Origin: Candidatus Rifleibacteriota bacterium
GTDB lineage: Bacteria; Riflebacteria; Ozemobacteria; Ozemobacterales; Ozemobacteraceae
DNA: 5,717 nucleotides
Assembly (NCBI GenBank): GCA_029560455.1
Contig: JAKQKW010000489.1
Coordinates: 1-5,717 of the forward strand
Direction: 5' to 3'
Below, piece by piece: positions 1 through 5,717 of this stretch. The first letter of the stretch is position 1; each line of letters begins with the position of its first letter. Both the position numbers and the translations under genes were made by a program. The notes under the pieces were generated by a model that worked only from the letters and a program-made list of their open reading frames with translations, had not been told where the DNA came from and made no database searches.

Positions 1-1565
1 AAGGTTCTTACTGGTATCTCTACGAAAACGATCCCGAATTCAAGTCTTTCTTTGACAACCGCGCACAGCTGAAAGCCGAGGAAAAGGCAGCCGCTTTGCT
101 CGTCACCGAAAGCAACTACGGCGATTTCCTCAAGGCTCAGACTCCTGCCGATGAAGAGCAGGCCGCCATCCAGGAAAAGAATATGCGCGTCTACGCCGAG
201 CTCGAAAAGCAGGGTGTTCTGATGAGCTACTACAGCCAGAAGGGCTTCACTCTGCCCGACTTCGGCATGGAACGCCTGCAGGAACTCTGGTCGATGAAAG
301 CCGACTACATGTCATGGAAACCAACCGAAGCCGAAGCCGACAAAGCTTCTAAACGCGGCTTCTGGGGCAAAGTCGGGCATGCCATCAACCCGATGACCTA
401 CATCAGCTGGGCCGGTGACAAGATTCAGTCACGCGATTACAAGAAAACCATTGATGAATACAATATTCTCAAAGTTTTCTTCAACCCCGACTACGTTCTG
501 ATCAAGAAATACCAGAACTGGATCACCGCCAACAAACACCGCGGCGGCATCTTCGACGTTGTTGGTCTGCGCATCGAGCAGTCACCATTCAACTATATTC
601 CGATGGTTGGTATCGATACCGCCGCCTGGAACGAAGATCTGCTGATTGAAGCTTTCAACGCTGATGCTTTCCAGATCGGTGTTAAAGAAATGATGTATTT
701 CAAAGAACAGATCAAGGCTGCCCGTGATCAGGTCAAGGCCGGCATCAAAGATTCTGACAAAATGGTCGATTTTATCCGCGACGAACACCTGAAACATTCG
801 CAGAAAATGCGCAAAGCCCTGGGCCGTCTCGTCGAATGCTACAACATCGACCCCGACCGTGAGCACAAAGATCTGATGAAAGACTGTCAGAAAGCTTTCG
901 GCTGGCGCTGGAACAAAGCCAACGGCAAAGAAACCCCGCGCAATATCATCAAGATCTATCTGTCTGACATCGAAAAAGCTCTCACCTATGACCCGGTATC
1001 AGTCAGTCAGAAAGCTGCCGAGACGGTTCTGATGGTTGCCACAATCAAAAAGAATCTTGATACTGCCGTGATGATGCGTGAGCTTGGCGAAGAAAAACGC
1101 GCTGCCCTGGCCGATTTCAGTAATGAATTCAAGAACTATGATATCGCCAAGTATCTCAAAGAAGGCACTTTCCTCGATGTGAAGGGCAAAACCTTCTTTG
1201 ACTGGCTCTCAGACATCTATCCCGCCTACGAAGAAATGGAAAAATTCACCAATCTTTACATGCGCGAAGTTGAAGACTTCACCGAAGTTGCTGACGATTC
1301 CAACTCCGATTCACGTCGCAGCTTCCTGATCTTCAGCAAAGATGGTTATCACCCGAAGAACCTGCTCAAAGAACTCAATGATGAACTCGATGGCTACAAA
1401 GAAATCATTCTTGCCTTCGAAAAAATCAAAGAAGATGTGCAGCTGAATATGGGCCTGAGCGAAGAAAATTCAGATCTGTATAACGGCGTATTCCATGCCT
1501 ATAACGTCGATGAACCTGAAGCTCTCGATCTCGACAATGCGGTTATTCCACTTGGCGATGAGTAA
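1..1565 (+). CDS. Unrecognised large charged helical protein, 3' part only (5'-truncated by window edge)
   Basis: The reading frame is open from the left edge (first full codon at base 3) to a TAA at 1563-1565, giving 520 residues of the C-terminal part. A TTG at 96 is the first possible start. It has no convincing ribosome binding site, and the codons before it read as normal protein (GSYWYLYENDPEF...), so the gene most likely begins upstream of the window. I recognise no domain. The protein is rich in Lys, Glu, Asp and aromatic residues and is predicted by eye to be mainly helical, with amphipathic helices around visible residues 225-290 and 330-375. A more apolar, Gly-, Trp- and Tyr-containing part lies near residues 118-212 (including GFWGKVGHAINPMTYISWAG and FNYIPMVGIDTAAW). 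There is no transmembrane segment or nucleotide-binding motif, and the C-terminus is acidic (DEPEALDLDNAV). Any signal peptide would be in the missing part. It converges on the minus-strand operon and ends 15 bases before a strong terminator. That it is a real gene is nearly certain; its function is unknown. Confidence 0.9.
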   Translation, partial: GSYWYLYENDPEFKSFFDNRAQLKAEEKAAALLVTESNYGDFLKAQTPADEEQAAIQEKNMRVYAELEKQGVLMSYYSQKGFTLPDFGMERLQELWSMKADYMSWKPTEAEADKASKRGFWGKVGHAINPMTYISWAGDKIQSRDYKKTIDEYNILKVFFNPDYVLIKKYQNWITANKHRGGIFDVVGLRIEQSPFNYIPMVGIDTAAWNEDLLIEAFNADAFQIGVKEMMYFKEQIKAARDQVKAGIKDSDKMVDFIRDEHLKHSQKMRKALGRLVECYNIDPDREHKDLMKDCQKAFGWRWNKANGKETPRNIIKIYLSDIEKALTYDPVSVSQKAAETVLMVATIKKNLDTAVMMRELGEEKRAALADFSNEFKNYDIAKYLKEGTFLDVKGKTFFDWLSDIYPAYEEMEKFTNLYMREVEDFTEVADDSNSDSRRSFLIFSKDGYHPKNLLKELNDELDGYKEIILAFEKIKEDVQLNMGLSEENSDLYNGVFHAYNVDEPEALDLDNAVIPLGDE

Positions 1566-1580
1566 TCGCTGAATTGCAAC

Positions 1581-1610
1581 AAAAAAGCCCGGCTTCGGCC
1601 GGGCTTTTTT
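1581..1610. terminator. Bidirectional intrinsic terminator between convergent genes
   Basis: A perfect 13-bp inverted repeat: left arm 1581-1593 (six A then GCCCGGC), loop TTCG at 1594-1597, right arm 1598-1610 (GCCGGGC then six T). The loop is closed by a C-G pair, which gives the extra-stable cUUCGg tetraloop on the plus-strand RNA. On the minus strand the loop is CGAA, and the A-run becomes the U-tract. It lies 15 bases after the stop of the plus-strand gene and 19 bases after the stop of the minus-strand TPR gene, so it can serve both. Confidence 0.93.
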
Positions 1611-1629
1611 ATTTGCTTCTCTTATCTGT

Positions 1630-3123
1630 TTATTGCAGCCCCTGAAGGGCCTTGTTTATCTCTTCAAGTACAATCGGGTCGGGGTCATCGCTGGCATCCT
1701 GCAGCATCGTCTTTACCCGCGGTGTGAAAGCCGTGAATTGTGGCAGGGTTTGCACAGCCAGCACGCGCACTTCGGGGTCGGGGTCATAAAGCAGTTCTTC
1801 TATTTCGGTCAGCCCTTTTTCGCCAAGTTTGACAAAAAAGCTGGTCGCGACGCCCTTTTCTTCGGGGGTTCCGGCAAGCAGTTTGTCGATCTGGGCTTCG
1901 ATTTCGGCCGGGGCTGATGCCACGCCCGCATCTGCATTCTGACTGCCTGCAACCGGAGCGGTTGCGGTGGCCGCAGGCACTGCAGTCGCTGCAGTTGTGC
2001 TGGTTGCCGGGCTTGCAGTATCTGCTGCTGCAGAAGTCTGAACACCGGCAGACCCTGCCGGCTCTGATGTTTGTCCGGCCTCAGGCACAGAGTCGGTATT
2101 TTGCACCGGCTCTACAGATGTCTGCATGGGGGTTGGCCGCGCAGTTACAACCGGTTCGGCAGCTGTCGCTGCGGGGATAACTTCAGATGCTGATGCCGTC
2201 ACTGGCGCTGCTGCTGATGTTTCATTCTGAGTGTCTGCTTCAGGTTCTTCTTCAGAAACTTTACCGGTAGCCGGCTTTGCCGCTGGCATGGTCAGTACCG
2301 GTTCGTCAGCGGGAATTGCCTCGTTGACCTTAACCGGAACCGGTCGTGCTGCCGATTCAGAATTTACTGGCGCGGGAGTGACCGCGGCGATCTTTTCGGG
2401 CGCCGGTTTCACTGGAGTTTGCTGCGACGTCTGGTCTGGGGCGACGGGGTTGGGCAGTTTTTCGGCTTTGGCTTTGATGCCCTGCTTGTCGTGCTGCTTT
2501 GCCGGTGGTTTGTCGCCGTATTTTGCGACCAGCTCACCAAGTTTTTCGACGGCCGGCTGATAAGCGGGGTCGAGTTCTACCGCCTTGCGGTAGGCCTTCA
2601 TTGCATCGGCAACGCGGTCGTTGGCCAGATAGATATCGCCCATTACCTTGCGCGGCATCGGGTTTTTCGGTGACGCTTCGGCTGCCTTTATCAGGGCCTT
2701 GTTGGCCTGACCGATCTGATTCAAACCCAGGTGTGCCTGCGTCAGAATGCAGTAATAATAGCAGACCGTGTCGCGGTCCATTTCGCGTTCGGCCATTGTC
2801 AGGCCGGGTTCGAGCAGTTCCAGAGCCCGGTCGAAGATGCGCAGATTCACGTAAACTTCACCGAGTTCAAGGTAGGCAAAGGTTTCGTTTGGGTCGAGTT
2901 CGAGAATTTTCCAGTATGATTCGATTGCTTTCTGAACTTTGCCCGAATCAGCATTTTTGCGGGCTGACTTGAGCATAGTATCGATCTTTTTGTTCTGTTT
3001 GCGCTCAGTTACGCTGCCGGCAAGCACTCTGGCATCACTGATGCCTGGAACGCTGAGAAAGACAGCCACTGCCGCCGCCAGCAACGCCTTTTTCAGCAAT
3101 GAGCGGTTATGATCGTCGGGCAT
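1630..3123 (-). CDS. Secreted TPR repeat protein with Pro/Ala/Thr-rich linker and C-terminal HEAT-like domain
   Basis: This is a 497-residue protein starting at the ATG 3121-3123 and ending at TAA 1630-1632. A TTG at 3183 would add 20 residues. The ATG is preferred because AGGAG lies 7 bases upstream and because it opens directly onto a Sec signal peptide: N-region with R7, K11 and K12, hydrophobic core about 13-25, likely cleavage after SDA (A31). Residues 46-188 hold about four TPR-like repeats (for example KAIESYWKILELDPN, RALELLEPGL, DAMKAYRKAVELDPA). Residues 204-405 are a low-complexity linker rich in Pro, Ala, Thr, Val and Glu, probably disordered. Residues 406-497 form two to three HEAT-like helical pairs, the clearest with DPDPEVRVLAVQTL at 446-459. 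I see no lipobox, enzyme motif or transmembrane anchor. The architecture suggests an envelope or periplasmic scaffold for protein-protein contacts; the partner is unknown. It overlaps the preceding molybdoenzyme gene by 17 bases, so the two are probably cotranscribed, and it is the last gene of the operon. Confidence 0.9.
   Translation of the reverse strand: MPDDHNRSLLKKALLAAAVAVFLSVPGISDARVLAGSVTERKQNKKIDTMLKSARKNADSGKVQKAIESYWKILELDPNETFAYLELGEVYVNLRIFDRALELLEPGLTMAEREMDRDTVCYYYCILTQAHLGLNQIGQANKALIKAAEASPKNPMPRKVMGDIYLANDRVADAMKAYRKAVELDPAYQPAVEKLGELVAKYGDKPPAKQHDKQGIKAKAEKLPNPVAPDQTSQQTPVKPAPEKIAAVTPAPVNSESAARPVPVKVNEAIPADEPVLTMPAAKPATGKVSEEEPEADTQNETSAAAPVTASASEVIPAATAAEPVVTARPTPMQTSVEPVQNTDSVPEAGQTSEPAGSAGVQTSAAADTASPATSTTAATAVPAATATAPVAGSQNADAGVASAPAEIEAQIDKLLAGTPEEKGVATSFFVKLGEKGLTEIEELLYDPDPEVRVLAVQTLPQFTAFTPRVKTMLQDASDDPDPIVLEEINKALQGLQ
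1909..2514 (-). other. Low-complexity Pro/Ala/Thr/Val/Glu-rich linker within the TPR/HEAT protein
   Basis: This stretch encodes residues 204-405 of the TPR/HEAT protein. The first part (about 204-265) is Lys- and Pro-rich, the middle (265-355) acidic with Glu and Pro, and the last part (355-405) almost only Ala, Thr, Ser, Val and Pro. There is no exact tandem repeat unit. It probably works as a long flexible spacer that separates the TPR and HEAT modules. Its skewed codons also create long spurious open frames on the opposite strand. Confidence 0.8.
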
Positions 3124-3271
3124 TGCGTTTCTCCTGTTTAGCTGGCTTTTCAGCCTTTGCAGGCTTTGTGGCTTTTGCGACAACCGGTGTTTTTTTACTG
3201 GTTTTTTCGATTTTTTTCCTGGCTTCGACTTTTGCAGAAGAGGCCTTTTTACCTGATTTCGCCTGTTCTTT
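3107..3271 (-). other. Lysine/alanine-rich C-terminal tail of the XdhA-like protein
   Basis: This encodes residues 805-858, of which 16 of 54 are Lys and 4 are Arg, with Ala, Pro, Ser and Thr between them (for example KATKPAKAEKPAKQEKR). It resembles the tail of histone H1-like or DNA-binding bacterial proteins and lies after the last conserved family segment (about residue 795). Together with the Lys-rich first 20 residues it makes both ends of the enzyme strongly basic. The function is unknown; RNA, DNA, membrane or partner-protein contact are all possible. Confidence 0.75.
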
Positions 3272-5683
3272 CAGGGCGGAGAGAACCTTTTCTGCGGAGA
3301 AGGGCGGGCGGGTCAGTCTGATTCCGACTGCGTTTTTAATTGCGTTGCTGATTGCAGGCAGCGCGCCGTTGATGCTGATTTCGCTGACGCTTTTAGCGCC
3401 GTATGGCCCGGTCTTTTCATAGGTCGGCACCAGGAAAGTCTCTATATCAGGCATGTCTTTCGTGCTGAAGATCTTGTAATTGCCGAAATTCGGGTTCAGC
3501 ATGCGGCCGTTGTCGCTGAAAATGAATTCTTCAGTCATGGCGTAGCTGATGCCGTTCATGGCGGCGCCCTGAGTCTGAGCGTCGGCAAGTTGCGGGTTGA
3601 TGGCATTGCCGCAGTCGACGCCGGCAACGTATTTGAGCACCTTGACTTCACCGGTTTCGGTATCGACTTCGACTTCGGCGAAGTGAGCGGCGAACGGCGG
3701 TGGTGAGGCATGGCTGATATGGCTGGCGATGGCGCCGATTTGAAACTGCTTGTGCTCATACATGGCATAGGTGCAGATCTGGCCGAAGGTGACACTGTTT
3801 TTACGGCCTTTACCGTAACAGACACCCTCTTCGATGGTGATATCCTGGGCCTTTTCGCCGAGCATATCGGCAGCGACCGCAACAATCTGCTCGCGCACTT
3901 TGCTGGCGCAGTTGATTACCGCGCCGCCACTGAGGTAGGTGGTAGACGAAGCGTAGGCGCCGACGTCAAACGGAGTCATATCGGTATCAGAGCTGTAAAC
4001 GAGAATATCGGTATGTCGGCAGCCGAGGGTTTCTGCGGCAATCTGGGCCATGACTGTGTCTGAGCCGGTTCCGAGGTCGGTGGCACCGAGCAGCAGATTG
4101 AATGAACCGTCTTCGTTCATTTTGATGAACACGGCGCCCATGTCGATTTCGGGTATCGAACTGCCCTGCATCAGGCAGCACATGCCAACCCCCCGGCGTT
4201 TTGTGCCGGTGCCGGGCTTGCCATATTTTTTCGCCCAGTCGATGCGTTTCATGCCTTCGCTGATACACTTGTCGAGGCCACATGAACCGATCGACATATC
4301 GACGCCTTCGCGACCTTCGCCGAGGGCCTTGAAGATCGGCGATGATTCGCCTTCTTTGATATGGTTCAGCTGCCTGAATTTGATCGGATCCATGCCGATC
4401 GCTTCAGCCATTTCGTCCATCTGGCATTCCATGGCGAAAGCCGCCTGGGTGGCGCCATAGCCGCGGTAAGCACCGGCAACCGGCAGGTTGGTATAAACCG
4501 TGTCGCCGATAAATTCAATGTTGTCGACGCGGTAGAGCGGCAATACCTTTGATCCACAGTTGCTGAGAACCGTCAGGGCGTGTGAGCCGTAAGCGCCGGT
4601 ATTGCTGATGATGCGCATCGAAATTGCGGTGATGGTGCCGTCTTTTTTGACGCCGCTCTGAATGGTGACGACCATCGGGTGGCGGGTGCGGGCGGCCATG
4701 AATTCTTCGGCCCGGGTAAGAGCCCAGATGCATGGTCGGCGGGTTTTGAGGGCAACCAGACCGCAGACGTCTTCGAGCAGCACTTCCTGTTTGCCGCCGA
4801 AACCGCCGCCGATTCTCGGTTTGATGACGCGAATCTTCTTTATCGGAATCTGCAGCGTCTGAGCGGTGATACGGCGGGCGTGAAACGGCACCTGTGTCGA
4901 AGAGCGCAGCACCAGACGGTCATTTTCGTCGAGGTAAGCTATGCAGGTGTGTGGTTCTATGGCGCAATGCTGCGCATAGTGCGGGTAATAGGTGCGTTCG
5001 AGTACGACGTCGGCCTGTTTGAAGCCTTTTTTTACATCGCCAACACTGGTTTCAACGTGTGAACAGTGGTTGTGTTTCGGGTCGTAAAAAATCGGTATCG
5101 GAACGCGGCAGTCTTTTTCGTCGTGAATGACCGGCGCATCTTTATCGCGGGCCTTTTCGGGATCGAAAACTGCTTTGAGAACCTGATACTGAACCTTGAT
5201 CAGCGAACAGGCCTCTTCGGCAATTTCAGGCGATTCGGCGGCAACGATGGCGACACGGTCGCCGACGAAGCGCACCTTGTTGTCGAGAAGGCAGTTATCG
5301 TAGGGCGACGGTTCGGGGAAGCCCTGACCGGCAGTAGTTCGCATTACCCGCGGCACGTCTTTCCAGGTGAAAACGGCGACGACGCCCGGCAGTTTTTCTG
5401 CTTCAGAAGTATCGATGCTTTTGATGAGCGCGTGGGGGTGCGGGCTGCCGAGAACCTTGATGTGCAGAAGGTTATGAAAGTCGACATCGGCAACATATTT
5501 CTGAGTGCCGCAGGCGAGGCCCATGGCATCGACCTTTGTCAGACTGTGGCTTACCTGATTGAAGGTTTCTGGTTTTTCAAAAAAGCGCGGGGATTCGGGA
5601 ATCACCGAAACGGCCTGTGACACCTTTGGTTTTGCAACGGCGGCAGCTTTTTTAACGGTTGTTTTTTTCGTGGTTTTTGCCAT
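3107..5683 (-). CDS. xdhA: Xanthine dehydrogenase family molybdenum-binding subunit (XdhA-like) with lysine-rich tails
   Basis: This is an 858-residue large subunit of a molybdenum hydroxylase. The family carries molybdopterin (usually the cytosine dinucleotide) and hydroxylates purines or related heterocycles and aldehydes with water, passing electrons to 2Fe-2S and FAD subunits. Visible order: Lys-rich N-terminal extension 1-45; KVDA...GTQKYVAD entry 50-66; alpha/beta hammerhead to about 170, with LPGVVAVFTWKDVP and VGDRVAIVAAESPE; Mo-cofactor domains about 200-790. Key motifs are Q264 in SSTQ, GGGFGGK at 292-298, RTRH at 332-335, AYRGYG at 405-410, DLGTGSDT at 536-543, GAYASSTTY at 575-583, and AKSVSE with the catalytic base E768. 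By eye it resembles E. coli XdhA best, which is about 750 residues; most of the extra length is the two tails (C-terminal tail 805-858). The xanthine-orienting positions of bovine xanthine oxidoreductase (E802, R880) align to Q299 and N375, so the substrate is uncertain. No signal peptide, so it should be cytoplasmic. The start at ATG 5683 has AGAGG 9 bases upstream and a TAATG junction. Family assignment is firm; the symbol and purine substrate are tentative. Confidence 0.93.
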   Translation of the reverse strand: MAKTTKKTTVKKAAAVAKPKVSQAVSVIPESPRFFEKPETFNQVSHSLTKVDAMGLACGTQKYVADVDFHNLLHIKVLGSPHPHALIKSIDTSEAEKLPGVVAVFTWKDVPRVMRTTAGQGFPEPSPYDNCLLDNKVRFVGDRVAIVAAESPEIAEEACSLIKVQYQVLKAVFDPEKARDKDAPVIHDEKDCRVPIPIFYDPKHNHCSHVETSVGDVKKGFKQADVVLERTYYPHYAQHCAIEPHTCIAYLDENDRLVLRSSTQVPFHARRITAQTLQIPIKKIRVIKPRIGGGFGGKQEVLLEDVCGLVALKTRRPCIWALTRAEEFMAARTRHPMVVTIQSGVKKDGTITAISMRIISNTGAYGSHALTVLSNCGSKVLPLYRVDNIEFIGDTVYTNLPVAGAYRGYGATQAAFAMECQMDEMAEAIGMDPIKFRQLNHIKEGESSPIFKALGEGREGVDMSIGSCGLDKCISEGMKRIDWAKKYGKPGTGTKRRGVGMCCLMQGSSIPEIDMGAVFIKMNEDGSFNLLLGATDLGTGSDTVMAQIAAETLGCRHTDILVYSSDTDMTPFDVGAYASSTTYLSGGAVINCASKVREQIVAVAADMLGEKAQDITIEEGVCYGKGRKNSVTFGQICTYAMYEHKQFQIGAIASHISHASPPPFAAHFAEVEVDTETGEVKVLKYVAGVDCGNAINPQLADAQTQGAAMNGISYAMTEEFIFSDNGRMLNPNFGNYKIFSTKDMPDIETFLVPTYEKTGPYGAKSVSEISINGALPAISNAIKNAVGIRLTRPPFSAEKVLSALKEQAKSGKKASSAKVEARKKIEKTSKKTPVVAKATKPAKAEKPAKQEKRNARRS
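3131..3135 (-). promoter_or_regulatory. Shine-Dalgarno site of the TPR/HEAT gene, inside the end of the xdhA-like gene
   Basis: The minus strand reads AGGAG here, 7 bases before the ATG at 3121-3123. It decides the start in favour of this ATG over the in-frame TTG at 3183. It lies within the last codons of the molybdoenzyme gene, so ribosomes finishing that gene could reinitiate here. Confidence 0.85.
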
Positions 5684-5717
5684 TACTTTTTACCTCTGGT
5701 GCTTTTTTTCTGCTTTG
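5683..5717 (-). CDS. Probable 3' end of an upstream operon gene (about 10 codons visible)
   Basis: On the minus strand the bases before the xdhA-like start can end a gene in two frames. One reads ...KQKKSTRGKK and stops with TAA at 5685-5683, sharing one base with the following ATG (TAATG), a classic coupled junction. The other reads ...KAEKKHQR and stops at 5692-5690. Both are lysine-rich, like the tails of the next gene. A gene ending here would leave no room for a promoter directly before xdhA, which suggests the operon begins further upstream. Known XDH operons would put FAD or 2Fe-2S subunits nearby, but nothing in these bases identifies the product. Too short to be sure. Confidence 0.4.
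   Translation of the reverse strand, partial: KQKKSTRGKK
5693..5697 (-). promoter_or_regulatory. Shine-Dalgarno site of the xdhA-like gene
   Basis: The minus strand reads AGAGG here, 9 bases before the ATG at 5681-5683. It supports that start, and with it the lysine-rich N-terminal extension as a translated part of the protein. The next in-frame ATG is at residue 54 (near 5524), which would cut into the conserved KVDA...KYVAD entry of the family. Confidence 0.75.

Noticed and set aside
96..1565. The TTG at 96 as the true start of the plus-strand protein.
   Set aside because: There is no convincing ribosome binding site before it, and the frame stays open with normal protein sequence to the window edge.
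2231..2560. Long plus-strand frames opposite the TPR/HEAT gene (also 1917-2180 and 2499-2972).
   Set aside because: They mirror the low-complexity Pro/Ala/Thr linker and TPR codons, and show repetitive composition with no start signal or domain.
3124..3183. The TTG at 3183 as the start of the TPR/HEAT protein (20 more residues).
   Set aside because: The ATG at 3123 has AGGAG at the right distance and starts directly at the signal peptide. The extra residues would bury the signal peptide and lie within the coding tail of the preceding gene.
3107..3270. A programmed frameshift fusing the xdhA-like and TPR proteins.
   Set aside because: The TPR gene has its own ribosome binding site and signal peptide, and an internal signal peptide after a cytoplasmic enzyme makes little sense. 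Frame overlap alone is weak evidence.
5057..5074. The HNHCSH cluster (residues 204-209 of the XdhA-like protein) as a metal-binding site.
   Set aside because: This is the variable loop before the GDV...GF segment of the family, where His and Cys residues are seen in many members. No second ligand set is visible.
5066..5620. A 184-residue open frame on the plus strand opposite the xdhA-like gene.
   Set aside because: It lies wholly antisense to the conserved N-terminal part of a clearly real gene, has no family resemblance, and is explained by the codon pattern of the other strand.

Overview
This window looks like ordinary chromosomal DNA of a bacterium with moderate GC. It holds two convergent transcription units that meet at a shared terminator. 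The content (a molybdenum hydroxylase subunit, a Sec-exported TPR protein, AGGAG-type ribosome binding sites) fits an anaerobic or facultative, probably diderm bacterium. Nothing seen here fixes a phylum. There are no mobile elements, tRNA or rRNA genes, CRISPR arrays or stretches of more than 300 bases without a gene.

Plus strand, 1-1565: the 3' part of a large gene whose start lies outside the window. It encodes at least 520 residues of a charged, mostly helical protein that I do not recognise. A 13-bp perfect GC-core hairpin with a UUCG loop at 1581-1610 follows it. The hairpin has an A-run on one side and a T-run on the other, so it can stop transcription from both directions.

Minus strand, 5717 down to 1630: an operon read right to left. 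First come a few codons that probably end an upstream gene, whose stop overlaps the next start as TAATG. Next is an 858-residue molybdenum-cofactor-binding subunit of the xanthine dehydrogenase family (XdhA-like). Its catalytic glutamate and cofactor loops are intact, but lysine-rich tails have been added at both ends. Last is a 497-residue secreted protein with four N-terminal TPR-like repeats, a linker of about 200 residues rich in Pro, Ala, Thr and Glu, and a C-terminal HEAT-like domain. Its start lies 17 bases inside the molybdoenzyme gene, with a clear AGGAG site, so the two genes are probably cotranscribed.

The FAD and 2Fe-2S partners that such a Mo subunit needs are not in the window. 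If they are encoded at this locus, they lie upstream, beyond 5717. The molybdoenzyme should act in the cytoplasm and the TPR/HEAT protein outside the inner membrane, so their pairing may be only transcriptional. The most unusual points are the histone-H1-like lysine tails on the molybdoenzyme, the substitutions at the xanthine-orienting positions of its pocket, and the unidentified large protein. I see no clear evidence of a wholly new multi-gene system.
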